NCBI RefSeq assembly: GCF_019890635.1
Contig: NZ_JAIOAB010000001.1
Location: 62,001-126,000, forward strand
DNA: 64,000 nucleotides
Reading direction: 5' to 3'
Origin: Streptomyces sennicomposti
Lineage (GTDB): Bacteria > Actinomycetota > Actinomycetes > Streptomycetales > Streptomycetaceae
Shown here: positions 25,707-33,908 of the stretch, piece after piece
Position numbering within the stretch: the first letter of the stretch is position 1
Layout of the letters: the number at the start of each line of letters is the position of its first letter
The notes under the pieces: generated by a model
The model's database searches: none
Seen by the model: only the letters and a program-made list of their open reading frames with translations
Told to the model about the DNA's origin: nothing
Program-made: the position numbers and the translations under genes

Positions 25707-27022
25707 GCACCCGCGTCCCCGCCGTCACATCCCAGGTGATCGCCATCCGGCCCGGCCGGCCCCTCGCCGGTGCAGTGACGGTCGACGGTTCGAAGAACGC
25801 CGCGCTCCCGCTCGTCGCCGCTGCGGCTGCCCTCCTTCGCCCCGTACGTCTCGACAACGTCCCCGCCAACTCGGATGTCCAGACGCTGCTGGGCCTGCTG
25901 CACCAGGCGGGCTGGAACACCTCCCACCCGGTGGGTGACAGCCACACCGTCCTCGTCCTCCCCGGCAAGGCGACCCCGACACCCGGCGGCCTGGGCGAGG
26001 ACGCTTCCAGCATCCGCGCCTCGTACTACCTCGTCCCCGCTCTGATCGCCCTGTGCGGCCGTGCCCGGCTCCCCTGGCCGGGCGGATGCCGGATCGGTGA
26101 CCGCGGGATGGAGCAGCACTTCAAGGTGTACGAAGCCTTCGGCGACCGCGTCCGCGTGGACGATCGCGGGTACGTGGTCGAAGCCGGCAAGGTGGTCCGT
26201 GGCACGGTGTCGCTGGTCCTGCCGTTCCGCTCGCGCGGGGCGACGATCGCCGCGGTGCTGCGCGCCGTGGTCGCGGGTACACCGCTTCGACTCGGGCAGC
26301 CGAACCTCTCCCCGGAGGTCCTCTGCGTTCTGGACGCTCTGACGACCGTGGGGTACGCGTACCGTGCCGGCGAGCGCATCCTCACCCTCGTACCGCCGTC
26401 TTCCGCCTCGGAGGATGTACCCGTCTGGAAGGTGCCGGGAGACAAGATCGAGGCCGGGACCCTGGCCTGTGCCGTGGCCGCCACCGGTGGCACCGCGCGG
26501 ATCGAGGGCGTCCACGGACCCGACGTCGCACCACTGGTCGCCGCCCTGAACCGGATGGGCATCCCCACGGCCGATGAAGCCGAGGCGCTCGTCGTTCACG
26601 GTCGGAACACCCAACCGACCGGCCGCCCTCTGCGCGCCATGGCCACCCTCGCCCCCAACGGCCTCGACGCCGACTTCGAACCGCCACTGCTCGGCCTCGC
26701 CCTGGGCTTCCCCGGCACGCACCTGTTCTCGGATCCGATCAACCCCGGGCGCCACAGCAACCTCGTCCCGCAGCTCGTCCGCATGGGCGGGGAGATCACC
26801 GAACTGTCCTCCACCGAGTGCCGGTTTACCGGACCCCAGCGGCTGACGGGTGCCGGAGTGGAGGCGACCGACATCCGCACGGGTTCGGCGCTGATGGTCG
26901 CCGGGCTCACCGCCCGTGGCGTCACCACGCTCGGCGGGGTCGACCAGATCCGCCGCGGGCACGCCGACCTGCCCGGCAAGCTCCTCGCCCTCGGCGCCGA
27001 CATCTACGAGGTCACCCCATGA
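25703..27022 (+). CDS. MurA/EPSP-synthase-family enolpyruvyl transferase
   Basis: This 439-residue protein matches MurA in length. It retains Lys31-Asn32 (VDGSKNAALPL), the loop cysteine Cys129 (PGGCRIGDRG) that attacks PEP in MurA, PGDKIEAGTL, and the C-terminal TDIRTGSALMVAGL with the conserved Arg. It should therefore transfer enolpyruvate from PEP to a hydroxyl. The neighbours act on nucleotides rather than cell wall, so the acceptor may be a nucleotide, as for the UMP enolpyruvyl transferases of nucleoside antibiotic pathways, but UDP-GlcNAc is not excluded. GTG 25703 overlaps the upstream stop and AGAGGAG precedes it. Confidence 0.85.
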   Translation: MSTRVPAVTSQVIAIRPGRPLAGAVTVDGSKNAALPLVAAAAALLRPVRLDNVPANSDVQTLLGLLHQAGWNTSHPVGDSHTVLVLPGKATPTPGGLGEDASSIRASYYLVPALIALCGRARLPWPGGCRIGDRGMEQHFKVYEAFGDRVRVDDRGYVVEAGKVVRGTVSLVLPFRSRGATIAAVLRAVVAGTPLRLGQPNLSPEVLCVLDALTTVGYAYRAGERILTLVPPSSASEDVPVWKVPGDKIEAGTLACAVAATGGTARIEGVHGPDVAPLVAALNRMGIPTADEAEALVVHGRNTQPTGRPLRAMATLAPNGLDADFEPPLLGLALGFPGTHLFSDPINPGRHSNLVPQLVRMGGEITELSSTECRFTGPQRLTGAGVEATDIRTGSALMVAGLTARGVTTLGGVDQIRRGHADLPGKLLALGADIYEVTP

Positions 27023-28233
27023 CCACAGCCAGACACTTCCAGCGAATCATCGCCACCACCGACTTCCACTCGGCCTTCGACGACGCCGTACCGATGCTCG
27101 CGCACCTGCACGCCATGAGACACGACAGCTTCGTCGTCGACTGCGGGGACTTCTTCGAGGGCACGGGCTACTACCGGCTCGGTCAAGGCCGGATCGAGCG
27201 GGACGTCCTGGTCCGTCTCTACGACGCCGTGGCTCCGGGCAACCACGGCTGGGGCCACTACTTCCGACCGGACCTCCAAGCCATCACAGTGTGCGCGAAC
27301 GCCGTCGACGCCGAGACCGGCAATCCGCTCTTTCGTCCTGCCCGCCTCGTGCGTGTCGGCACCCGCCGCGTCGCCGTCACGGGTGTCATCGGCCCCCAGG
27401 CGTTCAATGCCATCCCCGCCGACCAGCGCGCTGGACACCGTGTCACCGAACCGGTCCAGGCACTGCGCGAGCTGATGCTGACCCACCACCACCGGGCCGA
27501 CTCCTGGGTGGTGCTCAGCCACTCCGGGTTCGACGAGGACCTCAAGCTGGCTGCTGCCTGCCCGTTCCTGGACATCGTCTTCGCCGGGCACTGTCACAGC
27601 GAGCGTCCGAAGCCGGTGTCCGTCGGGGACACGCTCGTCCTCAAGGGGCGTGAACTCGCGACCGGGTACGCGCTGGCTGAACCCGTGGGCGCGGGCTGGG
27701 CCGCCCAGGTAGGCTCCTTCCCGCCAGCAGCCGCCCTCCCCCACGAACTCGGTCGTACATGGGAGGCCATCGACGCCGTCCACGAGGAACTGCGCGCACC
27801 GCTCGGTTTGCTCAGGCCCCCGTACGCGAACGGTCCGCTCGACCGTCGCGCCCTACTCTCCGACGTCGCCGACCGCCTCCACAACGGTCTGGGCGCCGAA
27901 GCCGTGCTGCTGAACGAGACCGCACTTCGGTCTCCCCGGTTGGGGACCGTACTTACGCAGGGCGACCTCCTGGCCATCGAGCCCTTCGACAACCAGCTCG
28001 TACACGCCCACCTGCCGGAGCGCTTCCTCGCAGACCCAGCGGCACTCCTCGCCCACCTCACCGAGCAGACGGGCCCGGTCGTGTCCTCGCCCCGCCCCCT
28101 GCCCGACCGCCTGCCGAGCGTACTGACCACCGGCTATCTCGCCGACTCGTACCTCGGAGGCCGCACCCGGCAGGCCGGCATCCGTCTCAGCCAGGCCGTG
28201 CAGCACACGCTCACCGATGGAGAATCCCGATGA
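27019..28233 (+). CDS. Metallophosphoesterase, 5'-nucleotidase-like
   Basis: This 404-residue calcineurin-like phosphoesterase has the metal motifs D15-x-H17 (TTDFHSAF), DCGDFF, PGNHGWG, LSHSGF and FAGHCHSE in order. A C-terminal region resembles the 5'-nucleotidase substrate domain (GAEAVLLNETALRS, LLAIEPFDNQLVHAHL). There is no signal peptide, so it acts in the cytoplasm, unlike most periplasmic 5'-nucleotidases. It may remove phosphate from a nucleotide intermediate. ATG 27019 overlaps the MurA-like stop, and its own stop overlaps the next ATG. Confidence 0.82.
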   Translation: MTTARHFQRIIATTDFHSAFDDAVPMLAHLHAMRHDSFVVDCGDFFEGTGYYRLGQGRIERDVLVRLYDAVAPGNHGWGHYFRPDLQAITVCANAVDAETGNPLFRPARLVRVGTRRVAVTGVIGPQAFNAIPADQRAGHRVTEPVQALRELMLTHHHRADSWVVLSHSGFDEDLKLAAACPFLDIVFAGHCHSERPKPVSVGDTLVLKGRELATGYALAEPVGAGWAAQVGSFPPAAALPHELGRTWEAIDAVHEELRAPLGLLRPPYANGPLDRRALLSDVADRLHNGLGAEAVLLNETALRSPRLGTVLTQGDLLAIEPFDNQLVHAHLPERFLADPAALLAHLTEQTGPVVSSPRPLPDRLPSVLTTGYLADSYLGGRTRQAGIRLSQAVQHTLTDGESR

Positions 28234-28769
28234 TCCTCACCGGCCCCGAGATCACCCAGGCCACGGCCGACGGCCGCATCCGCATCTCCCCGTTCGAGCC
28301 GACGCAGGTGAATCCGAACAGCTACAACGTCCGTCTCGGCGGGACCCTACTCACGTACGCCGGACACACCCTGGACGCCCACCGCCCGAACGCCACCGAG
28401 TCCATCGAGATCGGGCCGGACGGCTTCGAGCTCCAGCCCGGCCAGCTCTACCTCGGCCACACCATCGAGGAGGTCGGCTCGGACACCTTCGTTCCCCTGC
28501 TCTTCGGACGTTCCTCGGTCGGCCGCCTCGGCCTGTTCATCGAAATCACCGCTCCCATCGGGGACATCGGCTTCCACGGCCAGTGGACGCTCATGCTCTC
28601 CCCGATCCGGCCGCTCCGCGTCTACGCGGGCATGCGGATCGGCCAGATCATGTTCTTCGTGTCGGTCGGCCCGGTGGCGCTCTACGCGGGCAAGTACCAG
28701 TCGTCCGCCGGCCCCCAGCCCTCCGCGTACTGGCGCGACCTCGGCGCCCTCGGGGCGGTGGCCTCGTGA
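28230..28769 (+). CDS. dCTP deaminase-like protein A (keeps nucleotide-binding motif, lacks catalytic Glu)
   Basis: This 179-residue protein has the Dcd/dUTPase trimeric fold: MILTGPEIT, PNSYNVRLG, and GRSSVGRLG at 93-101, the nucleotide-binding motif of Dcd. In the strand where Dcd has its catalytic glutamate (VLEF), this protein reads WTLMLSP, with Met122 at the Glu position. It is therefore unlikely to deaminate dCTP by itself. ATG 28230 overlaps the preceding stop, and its stop overlaps the start of the second Dcd-like gene. Tight coupling suggests the two proteins assemble together. It could also be a nucleotide sensor. Confidence 0.82.
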   Translation: MILTGPEITQATADGRIRISPFEPTQVNPNSYNVRLGGTLLTYAGHTLDAHRPNATESIEIGPDGFELQPGQLYLGHTIEEVGSDTFVPLLFGRSSVGRLGLFIEITAPIGDIGFHGQWTLMLSPIRPLRVYAGMRIGQIMFFVSVGPVALYAGKYQSSAGPQPSAYWRDLGALGAVAS

Positions 28770-29302
28770 TCCTCACCGGCCCCGCCATCGCCTCCGCCAG
28801 GGCCGCCGGCGAGATCACCATCGAGCCGTACGAGCCGCGAAGAATCTCCCCCAACGCCTACGACTGGCGTCTCGGCGACACCCTCCGCCTCCACGACGGC
28901 TCCCTGGACGCGGCGAGGCCGACCGACTTCCAGGAGGTGCCGATCCCCGAGTCCGGGTACGTGCTGCGGCCGGAGGTCCTCTACCTGGGGACGACGTACG
29001 AGCGGACCGGCTCGGAGGCGTACGCGCAGTTCCTCAACGGCGACCGTACGATCGGCGCGCTCGGGATCTGGGTCCACGTCTCCGCTCCCCTCGGGCACCA
29101 GGGCCACGCCATCCGCTGGACCCTGGAGATCCGGGCGAGCCGGCCGGTCCGGGTCTACCCGCGCATGACGTTCGGCAAGCTGGTCTTCCTCCAGGCCCTC
29201 GGTGCCACGGCCAGCTACCAGAACCACGGCCTCAAGTACCGGGACAGCCAGGGCATCGAAACGTCCCGCCTCTACGAGGAGAACCCGGGAGGCCCCCCGT
29301 GA
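28766..29302 (+). CDS. dCTP deaminase-like protein B (keeps Glu, lacks SSxGR motif)
   Basis: This 178-residue protein is a homologue of the preceding protein (MILTGPAIA, PNAYDWRLGD, GALGIWVHVSAPLG). Its WTLEIRASRP places Glu121 where Dcd has its catalytic glutamate. However, the GRSSxGRxG motif is replaced by NGDRTIGALG at 91-100, losing both serines and the second arginine. Its pattern of loss is the mirror image of protein A. GTG 28766 overlaps the stop of A, and the gene runs into the glycosyltransferase with another overlap. The C-terminal tail (GIETSRLYEENPG) is longer than in A. Confidence 0.82.
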   Translation: MILTGPAIASARAAGEITIEPYEPRRISPNAYDWRLGDTLRLHDGSLDAARPTDFQEVPIPESGYVLRPEVLYLGTTYERTGSEAYAQFLNGDRTIGALGIWVHVSAPLGHQGHAIRWTLEIRASRPVRVYPRMTFGKLVFLQALGATASYQNHGLKYRDSQGIETSRLYEENPGGPP

Positions 29303-30402
29303 ACCCCACCGTCGTCACGGCCCTCGACCTGCCCTTCCCGAGCCCCGGCGGAAGCGTCGAGCTCTTCCTGGACCTGTACACCGGCCGCGTTCCCCTCCTG
29401 CCCGCCCACGCCTTCATGCTCGCGCCCGAGCGCAGAGGCTTGCGGCCGCCCATGCCAGCGGGTCTGGAGCTGGTGCAGGTGCCGGGAAAGTGCCTGACGG
29501 GGTACGCCTTCCGCCGCTACGTCGCCACTCTCCAGCGAGTCCTGGCCGAGACGGTGGATCCGGGCGACGCCGGAATCCTGCATCTGCAGCACCTGGCCTT
29601 CGGCGCCACACCGGCCCTGCTCAGAGCCTTCCCGAAGCTCCCTCGGATCGCCCTGGTCCACGGAACCGACCTTCTCTTCGCCGAAACGCACCCCGAACAG
29701 CTGGCCACCCTGCGCGAGGCCGCCTGGGCTGCCGACACGATCGTGGTACCGACCGGCGCAATGGCGGACCGACTGCTCCTCCTCGCCCCCGACACCCGAC
29801 GCCGCAAGGTCGAGAAGATCTCCTGGGGCATCCCCGACCACCTCATCTCCACCCCTCCCCCACGGCGCCGAAACCAGCCCTCCAGCCACCTGCGAATCCT
29901 GTACGCCGGCCGACTCACCCCCGAGAAGGGCTTCGACACCCTCCTCTCAGCCCTCCCCCTCACCCAGTCCGCCGAGCTGTCCATCGCCGCACCCCGAGCC
30001 GAATTCCACTCCCTTCGCCCCCGCCTCCACCAGCGCGGAGTGCACGTCCACTACCTCGGCTGGCTACGCCGCCCACAGCTCTGGAGGACCTTCGCCGACC
30101 ACGACGTCCTGGTGATGCCCTCCACGACACTGGAGGCCATGGGCCTCGTGGCGCTCGAAGCCCAGGCATGCGGACTCCCCGTCCTCTACCAACCCGTGCC
30201 CGGCCTCACCGAGGCGCTGGGCGGCACCGGCCTCGCCACCGACTTCGCCGACCCGCACACTGTCGCCCGCGAACTCGACCGCCTCCGCACCAGCCCCGGC
30301 CTCCTGCCGGCGCTCCGCGCAGCCGGCGCCATCAACGCGGCCCGCTTCCCCCTGAGCGCCACCGCAGCGGCTCTCGCCGAGCTCGGCAGGCGGCTCGCCT
30401 GA
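29299..30402 (+). CDS. GT-B glycosyltransferase, family 4-like
   Basis: This 367-residue glycosyltransferase has an N-terminal Gly-rich acceptor-domain loop (DLPFPSPGGSVELFLDLY). Its C-terminal donor domain shows LRILYAGRLTPEKGFDTLL and the EX7E motif within STTLEAMGLVALEAQACG, both hallmarks of retaining GT4 enzymes that use nucleotide sugars. No membrane segment is present. GTG 29299 overlaps the previous stop, so it is part of the same operon. It might glycosylate the product made by the upstream enzymes. Confidence 0.88.
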   Translation: MNPTVVTALDLPFPSPGGSVELFLDLYTGRVPLLPAHAFMLAPERRGLRPPMPAGLELVQVPGKCLTGYAFRRYVATLQRVLAETVDPGDAGILHLQHLAFGATPALLRAFPKLPRIALVHGTDLLFAETHPEQLATLREAAWAADTIVVPTGAMADRLLLLAPDTRRRKVEKISWGIPDHLISTPPPRRRNQPSSHLRILYAGRLTPEKGFDTLLSALPLTQSAELSIAAPRAEFHSLRPRLHQRGVHVHYLGWLRRPQLWRTFADHDVLVMPSTTLEAMGLVALEAQACGLPVLYQPVPGLTEALGGTGLATDFADPHTVARELDRLRTSPGLLPALRAAGAINAARFPLSATAAALAELGRRLA

Positions 30403-30456
30403 TCACCCGTGGCGCACCCCCACCAGCACCGGCCGTCTCACTACGATCGGAACACC

Positions 30457-31488
30457 ATGACGCTCGACATCCCGCGCATTGAGCAGCTCCTCCAGGACGG
30501 CGTCCGCGACCGGGTCTACCCGGGAGCCGTCTGGGCCGTCGGCAACGCCTCCGGTACGACGGCGAGTGGGGCTGTCGGCCTCCTCGACCCGGGCCGTCCC
30601 GACGAGCCGATGCGGCTCGACACCGTCTTCGACATCGCCAGCCTCACCAAGATCGTCGCCGTGTGGGCTGTCATCGGCACCCTCGTCGAAGAGGGCAAGC
30701 TCCAGCTCCACACCCCGCTCGGCACCTTCTGGCCCGAGGTCACCGGCTACCCGCTCGCCCAGGTCACCACCCACGAACTCCTGACCCACACGGCCGGCCT
30801 GCCTCTACGCGCCAACCTCAAGAACCTCTACGGCACCGACCCCCAAGACATCCGCGACGGCGTCCTCCACGAGACCCTCCATCGCGCCCCCAGCGAGGCC
30901 GTCGAGTACACCGACCGAGCTGCCCTGATCCTCGGCTACCTGGCCGAACACCTCGCCGGCCAACCCCTCGACCGCCTGGCCACCAGCCAGATCTGGGAAC
31001 CCCTCGGCATGACCGAAACCCGCTTCGGCCCTCTGCCCGCGGACGTGATCGCCCGCTGCGCCCCCACCGAACTCGACGAGGAAACCGGCACTCACCTCAA
31101 AGGCACCGCGCACGACTTCTCCGCCCGCCTCCTCGGCGGCACCTGCGGCATCGCCGGCGCCTTCTCCACCCTCGCCGACCTCAACCGCTTCCTCCAGCAC
31201 ATGCTCGCCCCGACTCAGGCCGCCTTCGGCTCGGCCTGGATCGCCGACTCCCTCCGCATCCGCACCGGCGAACTCACCCCCGTCCGCGGCCTCTTCTGGC
31301 ACCCCGCGCCCGGCACCGAGCTGCGTGAGGACGTCTGGGTCCACTACGGCTTCACCGGCACCGCCATGTGGATCAGCCCGAAGCAGCAGCGCTGGGCGGT
31401 CCTTCTCACCAACAAGCTCTACTTCACCCGAGACCGAGAGCCGCTGACCGGCGTCCGGAACACTTTTCGAGCCGCCGCCTTGTCCTGA
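30457..31488 (+). CDS. Beta-lactamase-fold serine hydrolase
   Basis: This 343-residue protein of the class C beta-lactamase/esterase fold has Ser62-x-x-Lys65 in FDIASLTKIV, a Tyr motif in VEYTDRAAL (YTD instead of YSN) and HYGFTGTA at the third motif. No signal peptide is visible, so it is cytoplasmic and more likely an esterase or amidase than a resistance enzyme. It starts 54 bp after the glycosyltransferase on the same strand. It may be the last gene of the operon, but it is not translationally coupled. Confidence 0.85.
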   Translation: MTLDIPRIEQLLQDGVRDRVYPGAVWAVGNASGTTASGAVGLLDPGRPDEPMRLDTVFDIASLTKIVAVWAVIGTLVEEGKLQLHTPLGTFWPEVTGYPLAQVTTHELLTHTAGLPLRANLKNLYGTDPQDIRDGVLHETLHRAPSEAVEYTDRAALILGYLAEHLAGQPLDRLATSQIWEPLGMTETRFGPLPADVIARCAPTELDEETGTHLKGTAHDFSARLLGGTCGIAGAFSTLADLNRFLQHMLAPTQAAFGSAWIADSLRIRTGELTPVRGLFWHPAPGTELREDVWVHYGFTGTAMWISPKQQRWAVLLTNKLYFTRDREPLTGVRNTFRAAALS

Positions 31489-31827
31489 CCTGAACACAAC
31501 AGCTTAGGACATCGAGGTCGTGCTGAACCGCGCATGCAGGTTCAAGGGTTTCGGCGTATTTGGCCGCACAGATGCGAGAGCAGAAGGGCTGGACTGTGGT
31601 CAGGTCGGTCGGATGGCGTCGCTGCAGCGGACCCGAGGGGGTAGGAGGGGCCGGCGCCACGCCGTGGCAGGATCTGGGCGGGAAGCTGGCCCTGTGCCCG
31701 ATGCCTCGCGCAGCGCGACACGTCTCGGCCAGCGTCCACCCAGCAGGGAAGGTCAGCATGATGAAACGGGGCCCACTGGCGTTATCCAGCACATGAGTTC
31801 AGTCCCTGAGGTGTGCTCTGGGAGCAT
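31489..31827. other. Intergenic stretch without a supported gene
   Basis: No convincing coding region, terminator hairpin or RNA gene is seen. A minus-strand frame with scattered cysteines is open here, but it has no recognisable domain and overlaps the end of the hydrolase gene. Confidence 0.45.
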
Positions 31828-33303
31828 ATGCGAATGAGTCATGATGATCAGGTGCGGAAGCTGGGCAAGAAGTTCACACGTGCATGCCACGCGAACTTCG
31901 GTCCAATGCTGCTGGCCATGCACGTGAAGGGCTTCCGGGGGGTACCGGACCTGACCCTGTCGTTCACCTCGCCCATCACGGCGTTGTCGGGGCTCAACGG
32001 AACAGGCAAGAGCACCATTGCTCAGCTCGCAGCATGCGCCTTCCGCCAGCCTGACGGTTACGCCTTGCTGCGCTTCTATGTGGCCCACTTCTTCCCGGTG
32101 TCCGCGGCCGACCCTCATCCCTTCGCAGCCGACGCCGAGGTCCACTACACCTACGCCACCGAAGGTCACTCCACCCCCCAGCAGCTGACCGTCAAACGAG
32201 CGGCCAAAGAGTGGTCCGGCTACAAGCGCCAGCCTCAGCGAGCCACCCACTACATCGGCTTCACCCAGTTCATCCCGAAAGTCGAACGCCGTGACATGTC
32301 CGTCTATGGTGCCCGCACCCTCGAACTGGGAGAAACCCGCCAACTGCAACCGCAGGCAGCTCAGCATGTGGCACGAATCCTGGGCCTGCCCTACGACCAG
32401 CTGGCATTCACCGACGTACGCACCACCACCAAGTCCTCCAAACTGGCCATGGCCAGCCGCGGCGGCCAGACCTACTCCGAAAACCACATGGGCTTCGGTG
32501 AAGGACGCGTCGTCTACATGGTCAACACGCTGGAGACCGCGCCTCCCAAGAGCCTCATCCTCCTGGAGGAACCCGAAACCTCACTGCACGGCGACGCCCA
32601 GGTACGACTGGCCCAGTACCTCGTCGACGTGGCCAACCGCCGCGGCCACCAGATTATTCTCACCACTCACAGCGCTGCGATTCTGGGCCAGTTCGGCCGG
32701 GAATCCGTCGTCTACCTGCGCCGCACCCCTGAGAATGGTGTCACAGCCACCCACGGCCTGAGCACCTACCAGATCGATTCCCACCTGCAGAGGGAAGGGC
32801 GCATACCTGACGGCATCACCATCTGCGTAGAGGACGCCTTCGCCCGCTGCCTGACCACGTGGATCTTCCGCACCACCGACCCGGATCTGTTGTCCGGCTG
32901 CACCTTCCTTGAGATTGGCGGAGGCCAGGAGATCCCCGGCGCAGTGAAGCTGCTGCGCAACGCCAAACGCCGCACGGTGGGCCTGAGCGACGGAGACATG
33001 CCCCACGACGGCGCAGGCGGGGTCATCACCTTGCCCGGCAGCCTCCCGCCCGAGAAGGAGGTCTTCTTCCACCCTGCCGTCAAGGACTACTTCGCCAGAG
33101 CGCCTTTCAACGTGGACATCACCGAGACACTTGCCGGTGTAGCCGACCACCACAACTACGCAAAAGTCATTGCCGATCGTCTCATGCTGGACCCCACCGC
33201 CATAGCCAGCGACGCCTGCCGCGCCTACGTCGAAGCCCACGAGTCGGCGGACTTCTTCTCCTTGACCGACTACGTGCGGTCCGAGGTCGGCGACCGCCGC
33301 TAG
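31828..33303 (+). CDS. OLD-like ATPase with C-terminal TOPRIM nuclease domain
   Basis: This 491-residue protein fits class 1 OLD nucleases, which defend against phage by cleaving DNA. The ABC-type ATPase part has Walker A GLNGTGKS at 55-62, a long central insert, Walker B SLILLEEPETSLH and the H-loop ILTTHSAA. The C-terminal TOPRIM part shows ICVEDAFAR with the catalytic Glu, VGLSDGDMP with the DxD pair, and LPGSLPPEKEVF. ATG 31828 has GGGAG just upstream, and ATG 31834 is also possible. No helicase (GajB-like) partner is adjacent, so it is a stand-alone OLD rather than Gabija. Confidence 0.8.
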   Translation: MRMSHDDQVRKLGKKFTRACHANFGPMLLAMHVKGFRGVPDLTLSFTSPITALSGLNGTGKSTIAQLAACAFRQPDGYALLRFYVAHFFPVSAADPHPFAADAEVHYTYATEGHSTPQQLTVKRAAKEWSGYKRQPQRATHYIGFTQFIPKVERRDMSVYGARTLELGETRQLQPQAAQHVARILGLPYDQLAFTDVRTTTKSSKLAMASRGGQTYSENHMGFGEGRVVYMVNTLETAPPKSLILLEEPETSLHGDAQVRLAQYLVDVANRRGHQIILTTHSAAILGQFGRESVVYLRRTPENGVTATHGLSTYQIDSHLQREGRIPDGITICVEDAFARCLTTWIFRTTDPDLLSGCTFLEIGGGQEIPGAVKLLRNAKRRTVGLSDGDMPHDGAGGVITLPGSLPPEKEVFFHPAVKDYFARAPFNVDITETLAGVADHHNYAKVIADRLMLDPTAIASDACRAYVEAHESADFFSLTDYVRSEVGDRR

Positions 33304-33360
33304 GCACCGCCCGACCGACTATGTGTATCCGATTGATGGTTTGCGCTGCGACTCCTGAAA

Positions 33361-33560
33361 GACCGGCCAGTGGCATCGCCGCTGGCCGGTCGACGGAACC
33401 TGGGACCGGATCCTGCAGTCGGTCCAGGCAGATGCCGACCTCGGGGGGCGGATCGAGTGGTCCATCGTCGGAGTCGACTCAATCTCGTGTCGGGCCCACC
33501 AGCACGCGGCCGACGCCCCGAGATCTGGCCAAGGGCCCCGAGGAAAGGGACGACGCCCCG
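33361..33560 (+). pseudogene. Internal fragment of an IS5-family transposase
   Basis: Reading from 33371, the frame gives WHRRWPVDGTWDRILQSVQA, then LGGRIEWSIVGVDSISCRAH and QHAADAP. This is the internal block of IS5-group transposases common in Streptomyces (DGTWDRIL...VGVDST..RAHQHAAGA). Neither the start nor the DDE catalytic end is present, and no IS ends are visible. It is a decayed remnant between the OLD-like gene and the CBASS operon. A 10-bp perfect inverted repeat (33361-33370 with 33382-33391) overlaps it and may act as a terminator for the OLD-like gene. Confidence 0.6.
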
Positions 33561-33908
33561 CAGACATCCGAAGTCCTGGACCAGATCCGGGTTCCCCGGC
33601 CGCACGGAGCCAGCCACGCGCCCGGCCGGACTACGTCAGCGGCGACGACCTACAACTCCCTCCATACCCGCCGCTACCTGTAAAGACGCGGCATAAAGCA
33701 CACGATTCCCGAGCCGAAGGACCAGCGAGCCAACCGTCGGCGCAGAGGCAGTGCTGGCGGCACGCCCCGGTTCGCTCGAGGGTGCTACCGGCATCGCAAT
33801 AGAACTCCCGTGCAGTCGCCACCCTCCTGACTCGGACCGGCGTTGTCAGTGGTGGGTGGTAAGCCTGTTCTTCTGACGGTCATCTTCTCGGGTGAAGGGC
33901 GAACAGCT
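33561..33908. other. Intergenic stretch before the CBASS operon
   Basis: No supported gene. The CBASS promoter should lie in the last 100-150 bases, but no clear -35/-10 pair stands out. Confidence 0.45.

Noticed and set aside
25254-31488. A nikkomycin/polyoxin-type nucleoside antibiotic cluster
   Set aside because: A MurA-like enzyme fits, but there is no radical SAM enzyme, no aminotransferase and no peptide-forming enzyme, so no known pathway can be assigned.
31828-33303. Gabija (GajA) nuclease
   Set aside because: The ATPase/TOPRIM order fits, but no adjacent UvrD-like GajB gene exists.
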